Assembly (NCBI RefSeq): GCF_003112535.1
Contig: NZ_BEWA01000007.1
Span: forward strand, 62,001-126,000
DNA from: Streptomyces rishiriensis
GTDB lineage: Bacteria; Actinomycetota; Actinomycetes; Streptomycetales; Streptomycetaceae
Reading direction: 5' to 3'
Length of the DNA: 64,000 bases
Made by a program: the position numbers and the translations under genes. Within the stretch, counting starts at the first letter, position 1; every line of letters starts with the position of its first letter. The notes beneath the pieces were generated by a model. It searched no databases, had not been told where the DNA came from, and saw only the letters and a list, made by a program, of their open reading frames with translations. Below, in pieces: positions 10,331-18,796 of the stretch.

Positions 10331-10927
10331 ATGGACGCCGTACGGGTCGCGTTGCTGCGTGAGGTGCTCGCCGGGACCGAGTGGCTGGGGGCCACCCGGA
10401 GGTTCGCCGGGGTGCTGCGGGGGTCGGTCGTGTCGCACGGGGGCGGGCTGCTGCTGGCGGGCACGGCCGAGTACGAGCCCTGGCATCTCGCGGCGCATCT
10501 GGTGGACGAGGCGGCGTGGTCCGGCACGCCCGAGCTGGCGCCCACGCTGGTCCGCCACGACCCGCGCCCCGGCGACCCCGCGCACCTCGCGGTGGGGCCG
10601 GGCCGGATCGAGGCGGCGCGGCGGGGCGAGACGCTGCTGGTGGCGTCGCCGTCGGCGGACGCACCGCTGCTCGAACGGGTGGCGGACGCCCGCCGGGCCG
10701 GGGTCACCGTGCTCGCCCTCGGTCCGGTCGAGGCGGATCTGACGGCGCTGGCGCACGAGACGCTGGCCGTGCCGGACGGCTCCGAGCTGGACCTGGACAC
10801 CGTGCAGCACCTGGTGAGCGCGGCGGCCGGCGAGACCCTGCCGCCGACCCGAGGGCGCCGGCGCCTCGCCGACCGCCTCTCCCGCCTCGCCGAACGTCTG
10901 ACGGCCCCGCCCCCTCCCCCCTGGTGA
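10331..10927 (+). CDS. Hypothetical protein with SIS-like features
   Basis: 198 residues starting MDAVRVALLREVLAGTEWLG. Residues 100-150 (RRGETLLVASPSADAPLLERVADARRAGVTVLALG) have the alternating strand/helix character of a sugar-isomerase (SIS)-like or other Rossmann-type fold, but no catalytic motif is recognised. The C-terminus is proline-rich. The ATG at 10331 was chosen because the upstream extension is low-complexity; no strong ribosome site is seen. It is divergent from npdG with a gap of about 100 bp. Confidence 0.7.
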   Translation: MDAVRVALLREVLAGTEWLGATRRFAGVLRGSVVSHGGGLLLAGTAEYEPWHLAAHLVDEAAWSGTPELAPTLVRHDPRPGDPAHLAVGPGRIEAARRGETLLVASPSADAPLLERVADARRAGVTVLALGPVEADLTALAHETLAVPDGSELDLDTVQHLVSAAAGETLPPTRGRRRLADRLSRLAERLTAPPPPPW

Positions 10928-10981
10928 CGCGCTCAGCGGCCGGCGGCCGCACCCGCGCTGGTGGGCCGACCGCCGGGCCGG

Positions 10982-11215
10982 TCAGTCCTCGTCCGCCGCG
11001 CCGCCCGTCGGGGCGTCGTGCCATTTGGGGTCGTTCTCCCACTGGAGGTTGCGTTCGCGGGCGCTCTCCATCGCGCGCTCGGCCTCCGCGCGGGTGGAGT
11101 ACGGGCCGAACCGGTCCTTGGCCGGGCACTCCGGCCCTTCCTCGACCTTCTTGTGCTCCAGGCAGTAGTACCACTCGCCCGGTTTGCCGGTGGTCGACTT
11201 CTTGAACAGGGGCAT
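10982..11215 (-). CDS. Small conserved-looking hypothetical protein
   Basis: 77 residues starting [27 protein letters not shown]. It has two cysteines only (C18 and C30), many charged residues, and a repeated [14 protein letters not shown] helical stretch near the middle. GGAGCC in good spacing precedes the ATG complementary to 11213-11215. It looks soluble and cytosolic. It is divergent from map with a gap of 57 bp, so the promoters overlap. The function is not recognised. Confidence 0.78.
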   Translation of the reverse strand: MPLFKKSTTGKPGEWYYCLEHKKVEEGPECPAKDRFGPYSTRAEAERAMESARERNLQWENDPKWHDAPTGGAADED

Positions 11216-11272
11216 GACGGCTCCTCTCGCCATCGACATGTTCCCCCACGGCCGCTCGTTAGACTCACTGGC

Positions 11273-12130
11273 ATGTCTGGCCAGTCGCTGCTCGTCCCAG
11301 GGGAGCTCTCCCCCACCCGTTCCGTGCCCGGAAACATCCGCCGCCCCGAGTACGTGGGCAAGCCGGCGCCGACGCCCTACACCGGGCCGGAGGTGCAGAC
11401 GCCCGAGACCATCGAGGCGATGCGCCGGGCCGGCCGGATCGCCGCGCAGGCGATGGCGGAGGCCGCGAAGCTGATCTCGCCGGGGGTCACCACCGACGAG
11501 CTGGACAGGGTCGCGCACGAGTACATGTGCGACCACGGCGCCTACCCGTCGACGCTGGGCTACCGGGGCTTCCCGAAGTCGCTGTGCACGAGCGTCAACG
11601 AGGTCATCTGCCACGGCATCCCGGACTCGACGGTGCTGCGGGACGGCGACATCGTCAACCTCGACGTGACGGCGTACATCGGCGGGGTGCACGGCGACAA
11701 CAACGCCACGTACCTGGTCGGGGACGTCGACGAGGAGTCGCGGCTGCTGGTGGAGCGGACCCGGGAGTCCCTGGAGCGGGCGATCAAGGCGGTCAGGCCC
11801 GGCCGGCAGATCAACATCATCGGCCGGGTCATCGAGTCGTACGCCAAGCGGTTCGGGTACGGGGTGGTGCGGGACTTCACCGGTCACGGCATCAACTCGT
11901 CGTTCCACTCCGGGCTGATCATCCCGCACTACGACAGCCCGCACGCGACGACCGTCATCCAGCCCGGGATGACCTTCACCATCGAGCCGATGCTGACGCT
12001 CGGCACGCACGACTACGACATGTGGGACGACGGCTGGACCGTGGTGACCAAGGACCGCAGGCGCACGGCCCAGTTCGAGCACACCCTGGTGGTGACGGAG
12101 AGCGGGGCGGAGATCCTCACCCTGCCGTAG
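11273..12130 (+). CDS. map: Type I methionine aminopeptidase
   Basis: 285 residues. It removes the initiator methionine from nascent proteins after deformylation. Metal-binding blocks are in order: [23 protein letters not shown] (two Asp ligands), [11 protein letters not shown] (His), FTIEPML (Glu), and [10 protein letters not shown] (Glu). The N-terminal 45 residues ([22 protein letters not shown]) are the SH3-ligand-like proline-rich extension of actinobacterial MetAP1c. The start at 11273 gives this full extension. A hairpin pair follows the gene. Confidence 0.96.
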   Translation: MSGQSLLVPGELSPTRSVPGNIRRPEYVGKPAPTPYTGPEVQTPETIEAMRRAGRIAAQAMAEAAKLISPGVTTDELDRVAHEYMCDHGAYPSTLGYRGFPKSLCTSVNEVICHGIPDSTVLRDGDIVNLDVTAYIGGVHGDNNATYLVGDVDEESRLLVERTRESLERAIKAVRPGRQINIIGRVIESYAKRFGYGVVRDFTGHGINSSFHSGLIIPHYDSPHATTVIQPGMTFTIEPMLTLGTHDYDMWDDGWTVVTKDRRRTAQFEHTLVVTESGAEILTLP

Positions 12131-12144
12131 CCGCGCGCGACCAG

Positions 12145-12170
12145 AGCCCGCTCTCCTCGGAGGGCGGGCT
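12145..12170 (+). terminator. Hairpin after map
   Basis: AGCCCGC (12145-12151) pairs with GCGGGCT (12164-12170), with an additional CTCC/GGAG pairing in the loop; 14 bp after the map stop. Confidence 0.6.
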
Positions 12171-12220
12171 CCTGCCGTGCGCGGGGCCGGTTCCGGCGCG
12201 AGCACGGTCTCGTGGACGGA

Positions 12221-12254
12221 CCGGGCCCCCTCGCTTCGGTGCGAGGGGGCCCGG
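12221..12254. terminator. Strong bidirectional terminator between map and the His-rich peptide gene
   Basis: CCGGGCCCCCTCGC (12221-12234) and GCGAGGGGGCCCGG (12241-12254) form a perfect 14-bp stem with a TTCGGT loop. It lies between two convergent genes and can serve both. Confidence 0.85.
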
Positions 12255-12262
12255 CGGCGGAT

Positions 12263-12472
12263 TCAGAACCGGTCGCAGTGCTTGCCGGCCCAGAAGATGT
12301 CCGCCGACACCGTGTCGATCGCGCCGATGTACGGGCTGCAGACACCCTCGTCCCCGCCGAAGTGGTGGTGGTGGTGCTGGCGGGGACCCTCGTCGGCGGT
12401 GGCGGTCGACGCGCCGACGGCGGCGAGGGCGATACCCAGGACGGTTGCGGCCAGGACTGAACGGATACGCAT
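12263..12472 (-). CDS. Small secreted His-rich peptide
   Basis: 69 residues. MRIRSVLAATVLGIALAAVG is a classical signal peptide with likely cleavage after ATA near residue 26. The mature peptide of about 43 residues starts DEGPRQHHHHHFGGDEG and ends GKHCDRF, with five consecutive histidines and two cysteines (possible disulfide). GAGAGGAAC precedes the ATG. It may bind metal outside the cell, but that is inferred only from the histidines. It does not show the chaplin or rodlin patterns. Confidence 0.72.
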   Translation of the reverse strand: MRIRSVLAATVLGIALAAVGASTATADEGPRQHHHHHFGGDEGVCSPYIGAIDTVSADIFWAGKHCDRF

Positions 12473-12577
12473 GATGTTCCTCTCACGGGACGAGCGGTCA
12501 CGCCCAGAGGTCCCCGCTCCCCTCCCGCGGCACACACCACACCACCCGTACGGACCCCAGGCAGTGGCCCGGAGGGC

Positions 12578-13222
12578 TCAGCGCTCCAGGAACACCCGGC
12601 CGCCGACCTCGACCCAGCCGTGCGGCTGGGGGGCCGTCAGGATCTGCGAGCCCGCGCCCTGGGTGATGTTCAGGGCGCGGCCGAGCCGTTCGGTGAGCAG
12701 GAGGGCCGCCGCGCCGGTGGCCTCGTCCTCGTCGACGCCGTCGTCGCGGCCGGGGAAGGCGCGGGCGCGGATCCGGCCGGCCGGCTCGTCCTCCCAGGCC
12801 CAGGCGTAGATCCATTCGCCCTTGGGCGGCACGGGGAGGTCGTCGACCTCGGCGGCCGTCGCGTACTGCCGGAGGGTGCGCGGCGGGGCCCATTCGGCGC
12901 GCGCCTCGATCCAGGTGAACTCCCCGTCCAGGCGGGTGCCCACGACGCCGGCCGGGGTGACGAGCTCGGGCACGTCGAGCAGCCAGGCGGCGCCCACGCA
13001 CGGGTGTCCCGCGAAGGGCAGCCGCAGGGTGGGCGTGTAGATGTCGATGACCCCGCGCTCGGGGTCGTCGACGAACACCGTCTCGCTGAAGCCGAGTTTC
13101 GCCGCGAGGTCCTGCCGGTCCTCGCGGTCCGGGAGCACCGAGCCTTCGCGGACCACGCCCAGTTCGTTGCCGTAGCCGCCGTTCGGCGCGCAGAAGACGC
13201 GGAGCACGTCGTAATCAGTCAC
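12578..13222 (-). CDS. PhzF family isomerase-like protein, short form
   Basis: 214 residues, shorter than typical PhzF proteins of about 280. The family blocks are visible: FCAPNGGYGNELGVV near residue 9, LGFSETVFV carrying the usual catalytic glutamate near 47, and RLPFAGHPCVGAAWLL. The second half (ATGAAALLLTERLGRALNITQG) keeps the mirrored PhzF-like pattern. PhzF proteins are cofactor-free isomerases; the substrate here is unknown and no phenazine genes are nearby. It starts with GTG and appears monocistronic. Confidence 0.85.
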   Translation of the reverse strand: MTDYDVLRVFCAPNGGYGNELGVVREGSVLPDREDRQDLAAKLGFSETVFVDDPERGVIDIYTPTLRLPFAGHPCVGAAWLLDVPELVTPAGVVGTRLDGEFTWIEARAEWAPPRTLRQYATAAEVDDLPVPPKGEWIYAWAWEDEPAGRIRARAFPGRDDGVDEDEATGAAALLLTERLGRALNITQGAGSQILTAPQPHGWVEVGGRVFLER

Positions 13223-13436
13223 CGGGGAATTGAAGCACCGCTCGGGTGGCGGTCCCGCCCCGGACGGCGAGGCCGCCCGTGCGGTGCGCGCGACCCGAAA
13301 AGCGGAACCTTTGAATCTCCTTTGACTTCCCCTTGACGCCTGCTTGGTGATTTCGTGATCGCCTCGTGCCCTTACAGCGTCTATGAGAGGTGAATCACGG
13401 CCCCGACGGGTATTACGCAGGTAAGCCTTGGATAAG

Positions 13437-13455
13437 TTAGGCGAGCCTCACCAAT
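13437..13455 (+). promoter_or_regulatory. Iron box (DmdR1/IdeR-like operator) upstream of efeO
   Basis: TTAGGCGAGCCTCACCAA matches the actinobacterial iron-repressor consensus TTAGGTTAGGCTCACCTAA at most positions. It lies about 50-67 bp before the efeO ATG, over a plausible promoter. The site predicts repression of the efe operon by ferrous-iron-loaded DmdR1. Confidence 0.75.
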
Positions 13456-13503
13456 CCGTGTGAGCCCTGTCACGCGATTTTTCAGCCACCGCTGGGAGCC
13501 CGA

Positions 13504-14643
13504 ATGCGAGCCGCCAGACTGTCCGTCGCCACCGCCGTAGCCGCCGTCACGGCCCTGACCGCCGTCACCGGCTGCACCTCCAAGAGCGACGCGAAGGACG
13601 GCGACCGGGTCATCGGCGTGACCGCCACCGACTCCACGTGCGAGACCTCCAAGAAGGAGATCCCCGCCGGACACGTCGAGCTCGCCGTCGAGAACAAGGG
13701 CTCCAAGGTCACCGAGGTCTACCTGCTCTTCCCCGACGACCGGATCGTCAGCGAGCGGGAGAACATCGGCCCCGGCACCAAGCAGCGGGTCACCGCCGAG
13801 GTGAAGGCCGGCGAGTACCGCATCGCCTGCAAGCCGGGCATGAAGGGCGACGGCATCCGCCAGACCCTCAAGGTCACCGGCGGCTCCGTCGCCCAGCGCG
13901 ACCCCCGCCTGGACAAGGCCGTGGCCGCCTACCGCTCCTACGCGCAGACGCAGGCCGACGAGACGCTGCCCAAGGTCGCCGCCTTCGTCGCCGCGGTGAA
14001 GGCCGGGAACCTCGAGGCCGCCAAGAAGGCCTACGCCCCCTCGCGCATCGGCTGGGAGCGCACCGAGCCGGTCGCGGAGTCCTTCGGCGACATCGACCCG
14101 AAGGTCGACGTCCGCGCCGACGGCCTGGAGAGCGGCCAGAAGTGGACCGGCTGGCACCGGCTGGAGAAGGCCCTCTGGCAGGACAAGAAGATCGGCGCCG
14201 AGGAGAAGGCCCTCGCCGACCAGCTCACCGCCGACCTGACCGACTGGCAGAAGCGGGTCGGCAAGGCCGTGATCACCCCGACCTCCATGGCCAACGGCGC
14301 CAAGGAACTCCTCGACGAGGTCGCCACCGGCAAGGTCACCGGCGAGGAGGAGCGTTACTCGCACACCGACCTGGTCGACTTCAAGGGCAACGTCGAGGGC
14401 GCCCAGCAGTCCTACGAGCTGCTCAAGCCGGTCGCCAAGGAGAACGACGCGGCGCTGGTCACCGAGCTGGACAAGCAGTTCGCCGCGCTGGACGCGCTGC
14501 TGGACAAGTACCGCCCGAACACGACGTCGTACGAGTTCACCTCCTACGACAAGGTCGGCGCCGCCGGCCGCAAGGAGCTCTCGGACGCGGTCAACGCGCT
14601 CGCCGAGCCCTTGTCCAAGCTCGCCGCCGCCGTCGCCAAGTAA
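13504..14643 (+). CDS. efeO: EfeO iron-uptake lipoprotein (cupredoxin plus M75 domain)
   Basis: 379 residues. A lipoprotein signal ends LTAVTGC, placing Cys near residue 23. A cupredoxin-like domain follows (about 30-130, IPAGHVELAVENKGSKVTEVYLL), then an M75 helical domain (about 140-375) with the GWHRLEKALW block that carries the HxxE metal motif. EfeO is thought to capture or oxidise iron outside the membrane and pass it to EfeU. It is the first gene of an efeO-efeB-efeU operon, 17 bp before efeB, and an iron box lies upstream. Confidence 0.93.
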   Translation: MRAARLSVATAVAAVTALTAVTGCTSKSDAKDGDRVIGVTATDSTCETSKKEIPAGHVELAVENKGSKVTEVYLLFPDDRIVSERENIGPGTKQRVTAEVKAGEYRIACKPGMKGDGIRQTLKVTGGSVAQRDPRLDKAVAAYRSYAQTQADETLPKVAAFVAAVKAGNLEAAKKAYAPSRIGWERTEPVAESFGDIDPKVDVRADGLESGQKWTGWHRLEKALWQDKKIGAEEKALADQLTADLTDWQKRVGKAVITPTSMANGAKELLDEVATGKVTGEEERYSHTDLVDFKGNVEGAQQSYELLKPVAKENDAALVTELDKQFAALDALLDKYRPNTTSYEFTSYDKVGAAGRKELSDAVNALAEPLSKLAAAVAK

Positions 14644-14660
14644 CCGAGGGGCACAAGAAC

Positions 14661-15923
14661 ATGACGGAGTCGGAGACCAAGGCCAGCAGTCCGTCCCGGC
14701 GGTCGCTGATCGGCTGGGGCGGGGCCGGGCTCGCGCTCGGCGCCGCCGCGGCCGGCGGCGCGGTCGCGATGACCCGCACCGGCAACGACGTCGACCCGGT
14801 CGGCGCCGAAACGGGCGCCGCAGTCGGCTTCCACGGCGCGAACCAGGCGGGCATCGCCACGCCCGTGCAGGACCGGCTGCACTTCGCCGCGTTCGACGTG
14901 ACGACCACGGACCGCGCCGAGTTGGTGCAGTTGCTGAAGGACTGGACGCAGGCGGCCCGCCGGATGACGGCCGGGAAGGCGGTCGGAGAGGGCGCCTACG
15001 GCGGTCTGCCCGAGGCGCCGCCGGACGACACCGGCGAGGCGCTGGGGCTCAAGCCGTCCCGGCTGACCCTGACGGTCGGGTTCGGGCCCTCCCTGTTCAA
15101 GAAGTTCGACCTCGCCGACCGGCGGCCCGACGCGCTCGTCGACCTGCCCACGTTCGCCGGGGACGCCCTCGACCCGGCACGCAGCAACGGCGACCTGTGC
15201 GTGCAGGCGTGCGCCGACGACCCGCAGGTGGCCGTGCACGCGATCCGCAACCTGGCCCGGATCGGCATGGGCAAGGTCGTCATCCGCTGGTCGCAGCTGG
15301 GATTCGGCAAGACCTCCTCCACCACGCCCGACGCGCAGACCCCGCGCAACCTGATGGGCTTCAAGGACGGCACCCGCAACATCGCCGGCACGGAGACGGA
15401 CCGGCTGAAGAAGTTCGTGTGGGTCGGAGAGAAGGACGTCGCCGGCAAGTCTGCCTGGATGGTGGGCGGTTCCTATCTCGTGGCCCGCCGCATCCGCATG
15501 CACATCGAGACCTGGGACCGCACCCCGCTGCAGGAGCAGGAGGACATCTTCGGCCGCGACAAGGGCGAGGGCGCTCCGGTGGGCAAGGCGAAGGAGCGCG
15601 ACGAGCCGTTCCTGAAGGCGATGAAGCCCGACGCGCACGTGCGGCTCGCGCACCCCGACGCCAACCACGGATCGACGATCCTGCGCCGCGGCTACTCCTT
15701 CACCGACGGCACCGACGGTCTGGGGCGGCTGGAGGCGGGGCTGTTCTTCCTCGCCTACATGCGCGACGTGAGCAACGGGTTCGTCCGCATCCAGCGCAAT
15801 CTCGCGAGCGACGCGCTCAACGAGTACATCCAGCATGTGGGTTCGGCCGTCTTCGCCGTCCCGCCGGGCGTCCGCGACAAGGACGACTGGTGGGGCCGGA
15901 CGCTGTTCTCCGAGGAGGCGTAG
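14661..15923 (+). CDS. efeB: EfeB, Tat-exported DyP-type heme peroxidase
   Basis: 420 residues. The N-terminus SRRSLIGWGGAGLALGAAA is a twin-arginine signal. DyP family marks are present: the GxxDG block as GFKDGTRN near residue 235, the RIRMHIETWDRTPL block, and HPDANHGSTILRRGYSF near the proximal heme side. Known members oxidise ferrous iron, or release iron from heme, for import by the Efe system. The ATG at 14661 lies 17 bp after efeO behind GAGGGGC. The next gene starts 3 bp after its stop, so the operon is tight. Confidence 0.93.
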   Translation: MTESETKASSPSRRSLIGWGGAGLALGAAAAGGAVAMTRTGNDVDPVGAETGAAVGFHGANQAGIATPVQDRLHFAAFDVTTTDRAELVQLLKDWTQAARRMTAGKAVGEGAYGGLPEAPPDDTGEALGLKPSRLTLTVGFGPSLFKKFDLADRRPDALVDLPTFAGDALDPARSNGDLCVQACADDPQVAVHAIRNLARIGMGKVVIRWSQLGFGKTSSTTPDAQTPRNLMGFKDGTRNIAGTETDRLKKFVWVGEKDVAGKSAWMVGGSYLVARRIRMHIETWDRTPLQEQEDIFGRDKGEGAPVGKAKERDEPFLKAMKPDAHVRLAHPDANHGSTILRRGYSFTDGTDGLGRLEAGLFFLAYMRDVSNGFVRIQRNLASDALNEYIQHVGSAVFAVPPGVRDKDDWWGRTLFSEEA

Positions 15924-15926
15924 CCC

Positions 15927-16820
15927 GTGTTCTCCAACTACCTGATCGGACTGCGCGAGGGCCTGGAGGCCTCTCTCGTCGTCTGCATCCTGATCGCCTA
16001 CCTCGTCAAGACCGAGCGCCGCGACGCGCTGAAGCCGGTGTGGTCCGGCATCGCGATCGCGGTGGTCATCGCGATGGGCTTCGGCTGCGTCCTCGAATTC
16101 GGTTCGCAGGAACTGACGTTCAAGGCGCAGGAGGCGCTCGGCGGCTCCCTGTCGATCACCGCGGTCGCGCTGGTGACGTGGATGGTGTTCTGGATGCGGC
16201 GCACCGCCCGGCACCTGAAGTCGGAGCTGCACGGCAAGCTGGACGCGGCGCTCGCGATGGGCACCGGCGCGCTGGTGGCGACCGCGTTCCTCGCGGTCGG
16301 CCGGGAGGGCCTGGAGACGGCCCTGTTCGTGTGGACGTCCGTCCACGCGGCCGGCGACGGCACCCCGCGTCCGCTGATCGGCGCGGCGCTGGGTCTGGCG
16401 ACGGCCGTCCTGCTGGGCTGGCTGTTCTACCGCGGGGCGCTGCGGATCAACCTGGCGAAGTTCTTCACCTGGACGGGCGGCATGCTCGTCGTGGTGGCCG
16501 CGGGCGTGCTGGCGTACGGCGTCCACGACCTCCAGGAGGCCGACTGGATCGCGGGCCTGAGGGACACGGCCTTCGACATCAGCGACACGATCCCGGCGGA
16601 CAGCTGGTACGGCACGCTGCTGAAGGGCGTGTTCAACTTCCAGCCCGATCCGACGGTCCTCCAGGTCACGGTGTGGCTGCTCTACCTGGTCCCGACGCTC
16701 GCGCTGTTCCTCGCCCCGGTAGGGTTCGCCTCCGGGAAGGGGAAGGTGAAGTCGCCTGATGACCAGGGAACGCAGCCTGACGACCGGGGTTCGCAAGCGT
16801 CGAGGACTCCGCAGGCGTGA
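15927..16820 (+). CDS. efeU: EfeU ferrous/ferric iron permease, FTR1 family
   Basis: 297 residues with seven hydrophobic segments. Both REGLE iron-binding motifs of the FTR1 family are intact: LREGLEASLVV near residue 10 and GREGLETALF near 130. It forms the membrane channel of the Efe system. The start is GTG at 15927, with GAGGAGG inside the efeB end as ribosome site. The C-terminal 20 residues are polar (DDQGTQPDDRGSQASRTPQA) and their DNA also encodes the start of the following lipoprotein. Confidence 0.93.
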   Translation: MFSNYLIGLREGLEASLVVCILIAYLVKTERRDALKPVWSGIAIAVVIAMGFGCVLEFGSQELTFKAQEALGGSLSITAVALVTWMVFWMRRTARHLKSELHGKLDAALAMGTGALVATAFLAVGREGLETALFVWTSVHAAGDGTPRPLIGAALGLATAVLLGWLFYRGALRINLAKFFTWTGGMLVVVAAGVLAYGVHDLQEADWIAGLRDTAFDISDTIPADSWYGTLLKGVFNFQPDPTVLQVTVWLLYLVPTLALFLAPVGFASGKGKVKSPDDQGTQPDDRGSQASRTPQA

Positions 16821-17781
16821 CCGGTACGCCCTCGTGGCGGCCTCGCTCGTCGCCGTCTCGCTGACGGCGAGCGGCTGTGTGGTGGTCCACGGCGAGCTGG
16901 AGGTGCTCCCGTCGGCCACGCAGGGCGAGGCCGGCAAGGCCGTCGAGCAGTTCACGGCCGCGTACAACAAGGCCGATGCCGCGTACGACAGTTCGCTGGA
17001 CGCCGAGCACACCGCCGGCGCCCTCGGGATCATCGACGCGGCCCGGCTGAAGGCAGGCCACCTCAACAGCCCCAAGGGCAACCCGCAGCACACGCCGCTG
17101 GTGCTGTCGGACGTGAAGTACACCATCCCCGAAAAAGCGGGCTGGCCGCGCTGGTTCGTCGCCGACGCGAAGGCCAACAAGGGCGGCGACGCGCGCTGGC
17201 TGCTGGCGTTCACGCGGGAGGGGCGGGGGCGGCCGTGGCAGGCGACGTATCTGACGCTGGTGACGCCGGGCGCGGTGCCGGCGTTCAAGAAGGACGAGGA
17301 CGGGTGGGCCGAGGCCGTGCCCGCCGACACCGCCGAACTCGCCCTGCCCCCCGCGGACCTGAGCAAGGACTACACGGCCTACCTGCAGAGCGGCCGGGGC
17401 GCCTTCGCGAACGGCGACTACACCAGCGTGCTGCGCGCCTCGCGGGCGAAGAACGCCGCCAAGCCGGGCCTGGCCACCCAGTACGTCGACCAGCCGCTGA
17501 CCGGGGGCGCGTACGCGCCGCTGGCGCTGCGCACCGTGGACGGCGGAGCGCTGGTGTTCTTCACCACGCACCACTACATGAAGCAGACGGCCGCCGCGGG
17601 CGCCGCGGTCCCCACCCCGAACGCGGACGTGCGCGCGCTGACGACCGGCGAGATCAAGCAGTCCCTGACGATGGAGTTCGTCGCCGCCGACGTCGCCCTG
17701 AGCCCCGCGAAGGGCGCTGGGGGCGGCAGGGTGTCGGTGCTGAGCCGCCTGGAGGGGTTCACCGGCGCCAAGGGCGAGTGA
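16759..17781 (+). CDS. Lipoprotein of unknown function, last gene of the efe operon
   Basis: 340 residues. After a basic region (TGVRKRRGLRRRDRY) comes a hydrophobic core ending LTASGC, a lipobox. The rest is hydrophilic and extracellular: an early segment with EQFTAAYNKADAAYDSSLDAEH, and later VTPGAVPAFKKDEDGW. No enzyme motif is seen. The ATG at 16759 overlaps efeU by 62 bp, which is unusual, but later in-frame starts would delete the basic part of the signal, so it is kept. GGAAGGTGAAG lies upstream. Its position suggests iron-linked expression; a role in iron uptake is inference. Confidence 0.8.
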   Translation: MTRERSLTTGVRKRRGLRRRDRYALVAASLVAVSLTASGCVVVHGELEVLPSATQGEAGKAVEQFTAAYNKADAAYDSSLDAEHTAGALGIIDAARLKAGHLNSPKGNPQHTPLVLSDVKYTIPEKAGWPRWFVADAKANKGGDARWLLAFTREGRGRPWQATYLTLVTPGAVPAFKKDEDGWAEAVPADTAELALPPADLSKDYTAYLQSGRGAFANGDYTSVLRASRAKNAAKPGLATQYVDQPLTGGAYAPLALRTVDGGALVFFTTHHYMKQTAAAGAAVPTPNADVRALTTGEIKQSLTMEFVAADVALSPAKGAGGGRVSVLSRLEGFTGAKGE

Positions 17782-17834
17782 GCCCGGCAGCTCGCGGCCG
17801 GTCCGGCTTCGGCCGGCGCCCCGGGACCTCGCGG

Positions 17835-18572
17835 TCACCGGCGCAGCGGCCAGGCCCCCGTCGAGTGGTCCTGGTCCTGCCCGGTGTGGCGGGCGCAGGC
17901 GTCGGTGAGGGTTTCCAGGAGGGTCAGCGGGTCGGGCAGCGGATGCTCGGGGCCGCGCAGCCAGTGCACGGTCCGGCCGTCCTCGCCGGTGAGACGGGCG
18001 GGCGGCACGAGGACGTAGGAGCCGCGGCAGTGCCAGCGCAGGCCGGGATGCTCGTCCATGGTCTCGGGGTGGCAGTCCAGCTCGCACGGCCACCACTCGT
18101 CCTCGACCTCGGGGGTGTTGCGGGTGAGGGTGAAGAAGAGCAGGCGTCCGTCGTCGCTCTCGGCGACCGGGCCCACCTCGACGCCGGCGTCGAGCAGCCG
18201 CTCCAGGGCGTCCCGGCCGGCCTCCAGGGGCACGTCGAGCACGTCGTGCGTCATGCCGGTGGCGGTGATGAAGTTGGCCTGCGGCTGGTGGCGGGCCCAG
18301 TTCTCGACCTGGGCGCGGTCGGTCGTGGACTGCGTCTGCCAGGCGAAGGACACCGGGTGGCGGGCGGGGGTCGGGCAGCCTACCCGGTCGCAGGAGCAGC
18401 CGTAGCCGGGGGCCGGATGCGCGGCGGGCGCCAGCGGCAGCCCCGCGTCGGCGGCGGCCAGCAGCAGGGCCTCACGGTCGCCGCCGTCGGCGGCTTCGGT
18501 CGGGCCGCTCGTGCGCAGCCACTCCGTAAGTCTTCCCCACAGTCCGGTCCGGCCGTCGAACTCCGCGCTCAT
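17835..18572 (-). CDS. Bifunctional primase/polymerase-like domain protein
   Basis: 245 residues starting MSAEFDGRTGLWGRLTEWL. The block GYGCSCDRVGCPTPARHP near residue 55, followed by WARHQPQANFITATG, resembles the N-terminal Prim-Pol (AEP superfamily) domain common in Streptomyces proteins. The catalytic acidic residues of a true primase cannot be assigned with certainty, and there is no helicase part, so activity is uncertain. GAGGGGACAG before the ATG decides the start over the upstream in-frame start at 18737. Convergent with the efe operon. Confidence 0.75.
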   Translation of the reverse strand: MSAEFDGRTGLWGRLTEWLRTSGPTEAADGGDREALLLAAADAGLPLAPAAHPAPGYGCSCDRVGCPTPARHPVSFAWQTQSTTDRAQVENWARHQPQANFITATGMTHDVLDVPLEAGRDALERLLDAGVEVGPVAESDDGRLLFFTLTRNTPEVEDEWWPCELDCHPETMDEHPGLRWHCRGSYVLVPPARLTGEDGRTVHWLRGPEHPLPDPLTLLETLTDACARHTGQDQDHSTGAWPLRR

Positions 18573-18744
18573 CTGTCCCCTCGCCTCGCTGGTGCGGACA
18601 GCATGCCCTATGGTCGCATCATCCGGCGCATCGGGGGGCCCTAGCCGTGAATCGGGGCAGGTGGGGCGGGTAGGGCCAGAGTGACCCATGTGCCCCGGAA
18701 CCCCACCGTTCGCCCGCTCGCCGGTTCGCCCGGTCACCGGACCG

Positions 18745-18784
18745 CCAGATCACCAGATCACCAGATCACCAGATCACCAGATCG
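18745..18784. repeat. 8-bp tandem repeat, five units
   Basis: CCAGATCA is repeated four times with a fifth CCAGATCG copy, 12 bp after the end of the TetR gene and about 170 bp before the primase-like gene on the same strand. Each unit contains GATC. No function is known. Confidence 0.85.
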
Positions 18785-18796
18785 TCGGGCCACCCG

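Noticed and set aside
14544..17366. A 940-codon open frame antisense to efeB, efeU and the lipoprotein gene
   Set aside because: A shadow of high-GC coding DNA; the sense genes have intact family motifs and ribosome sites.
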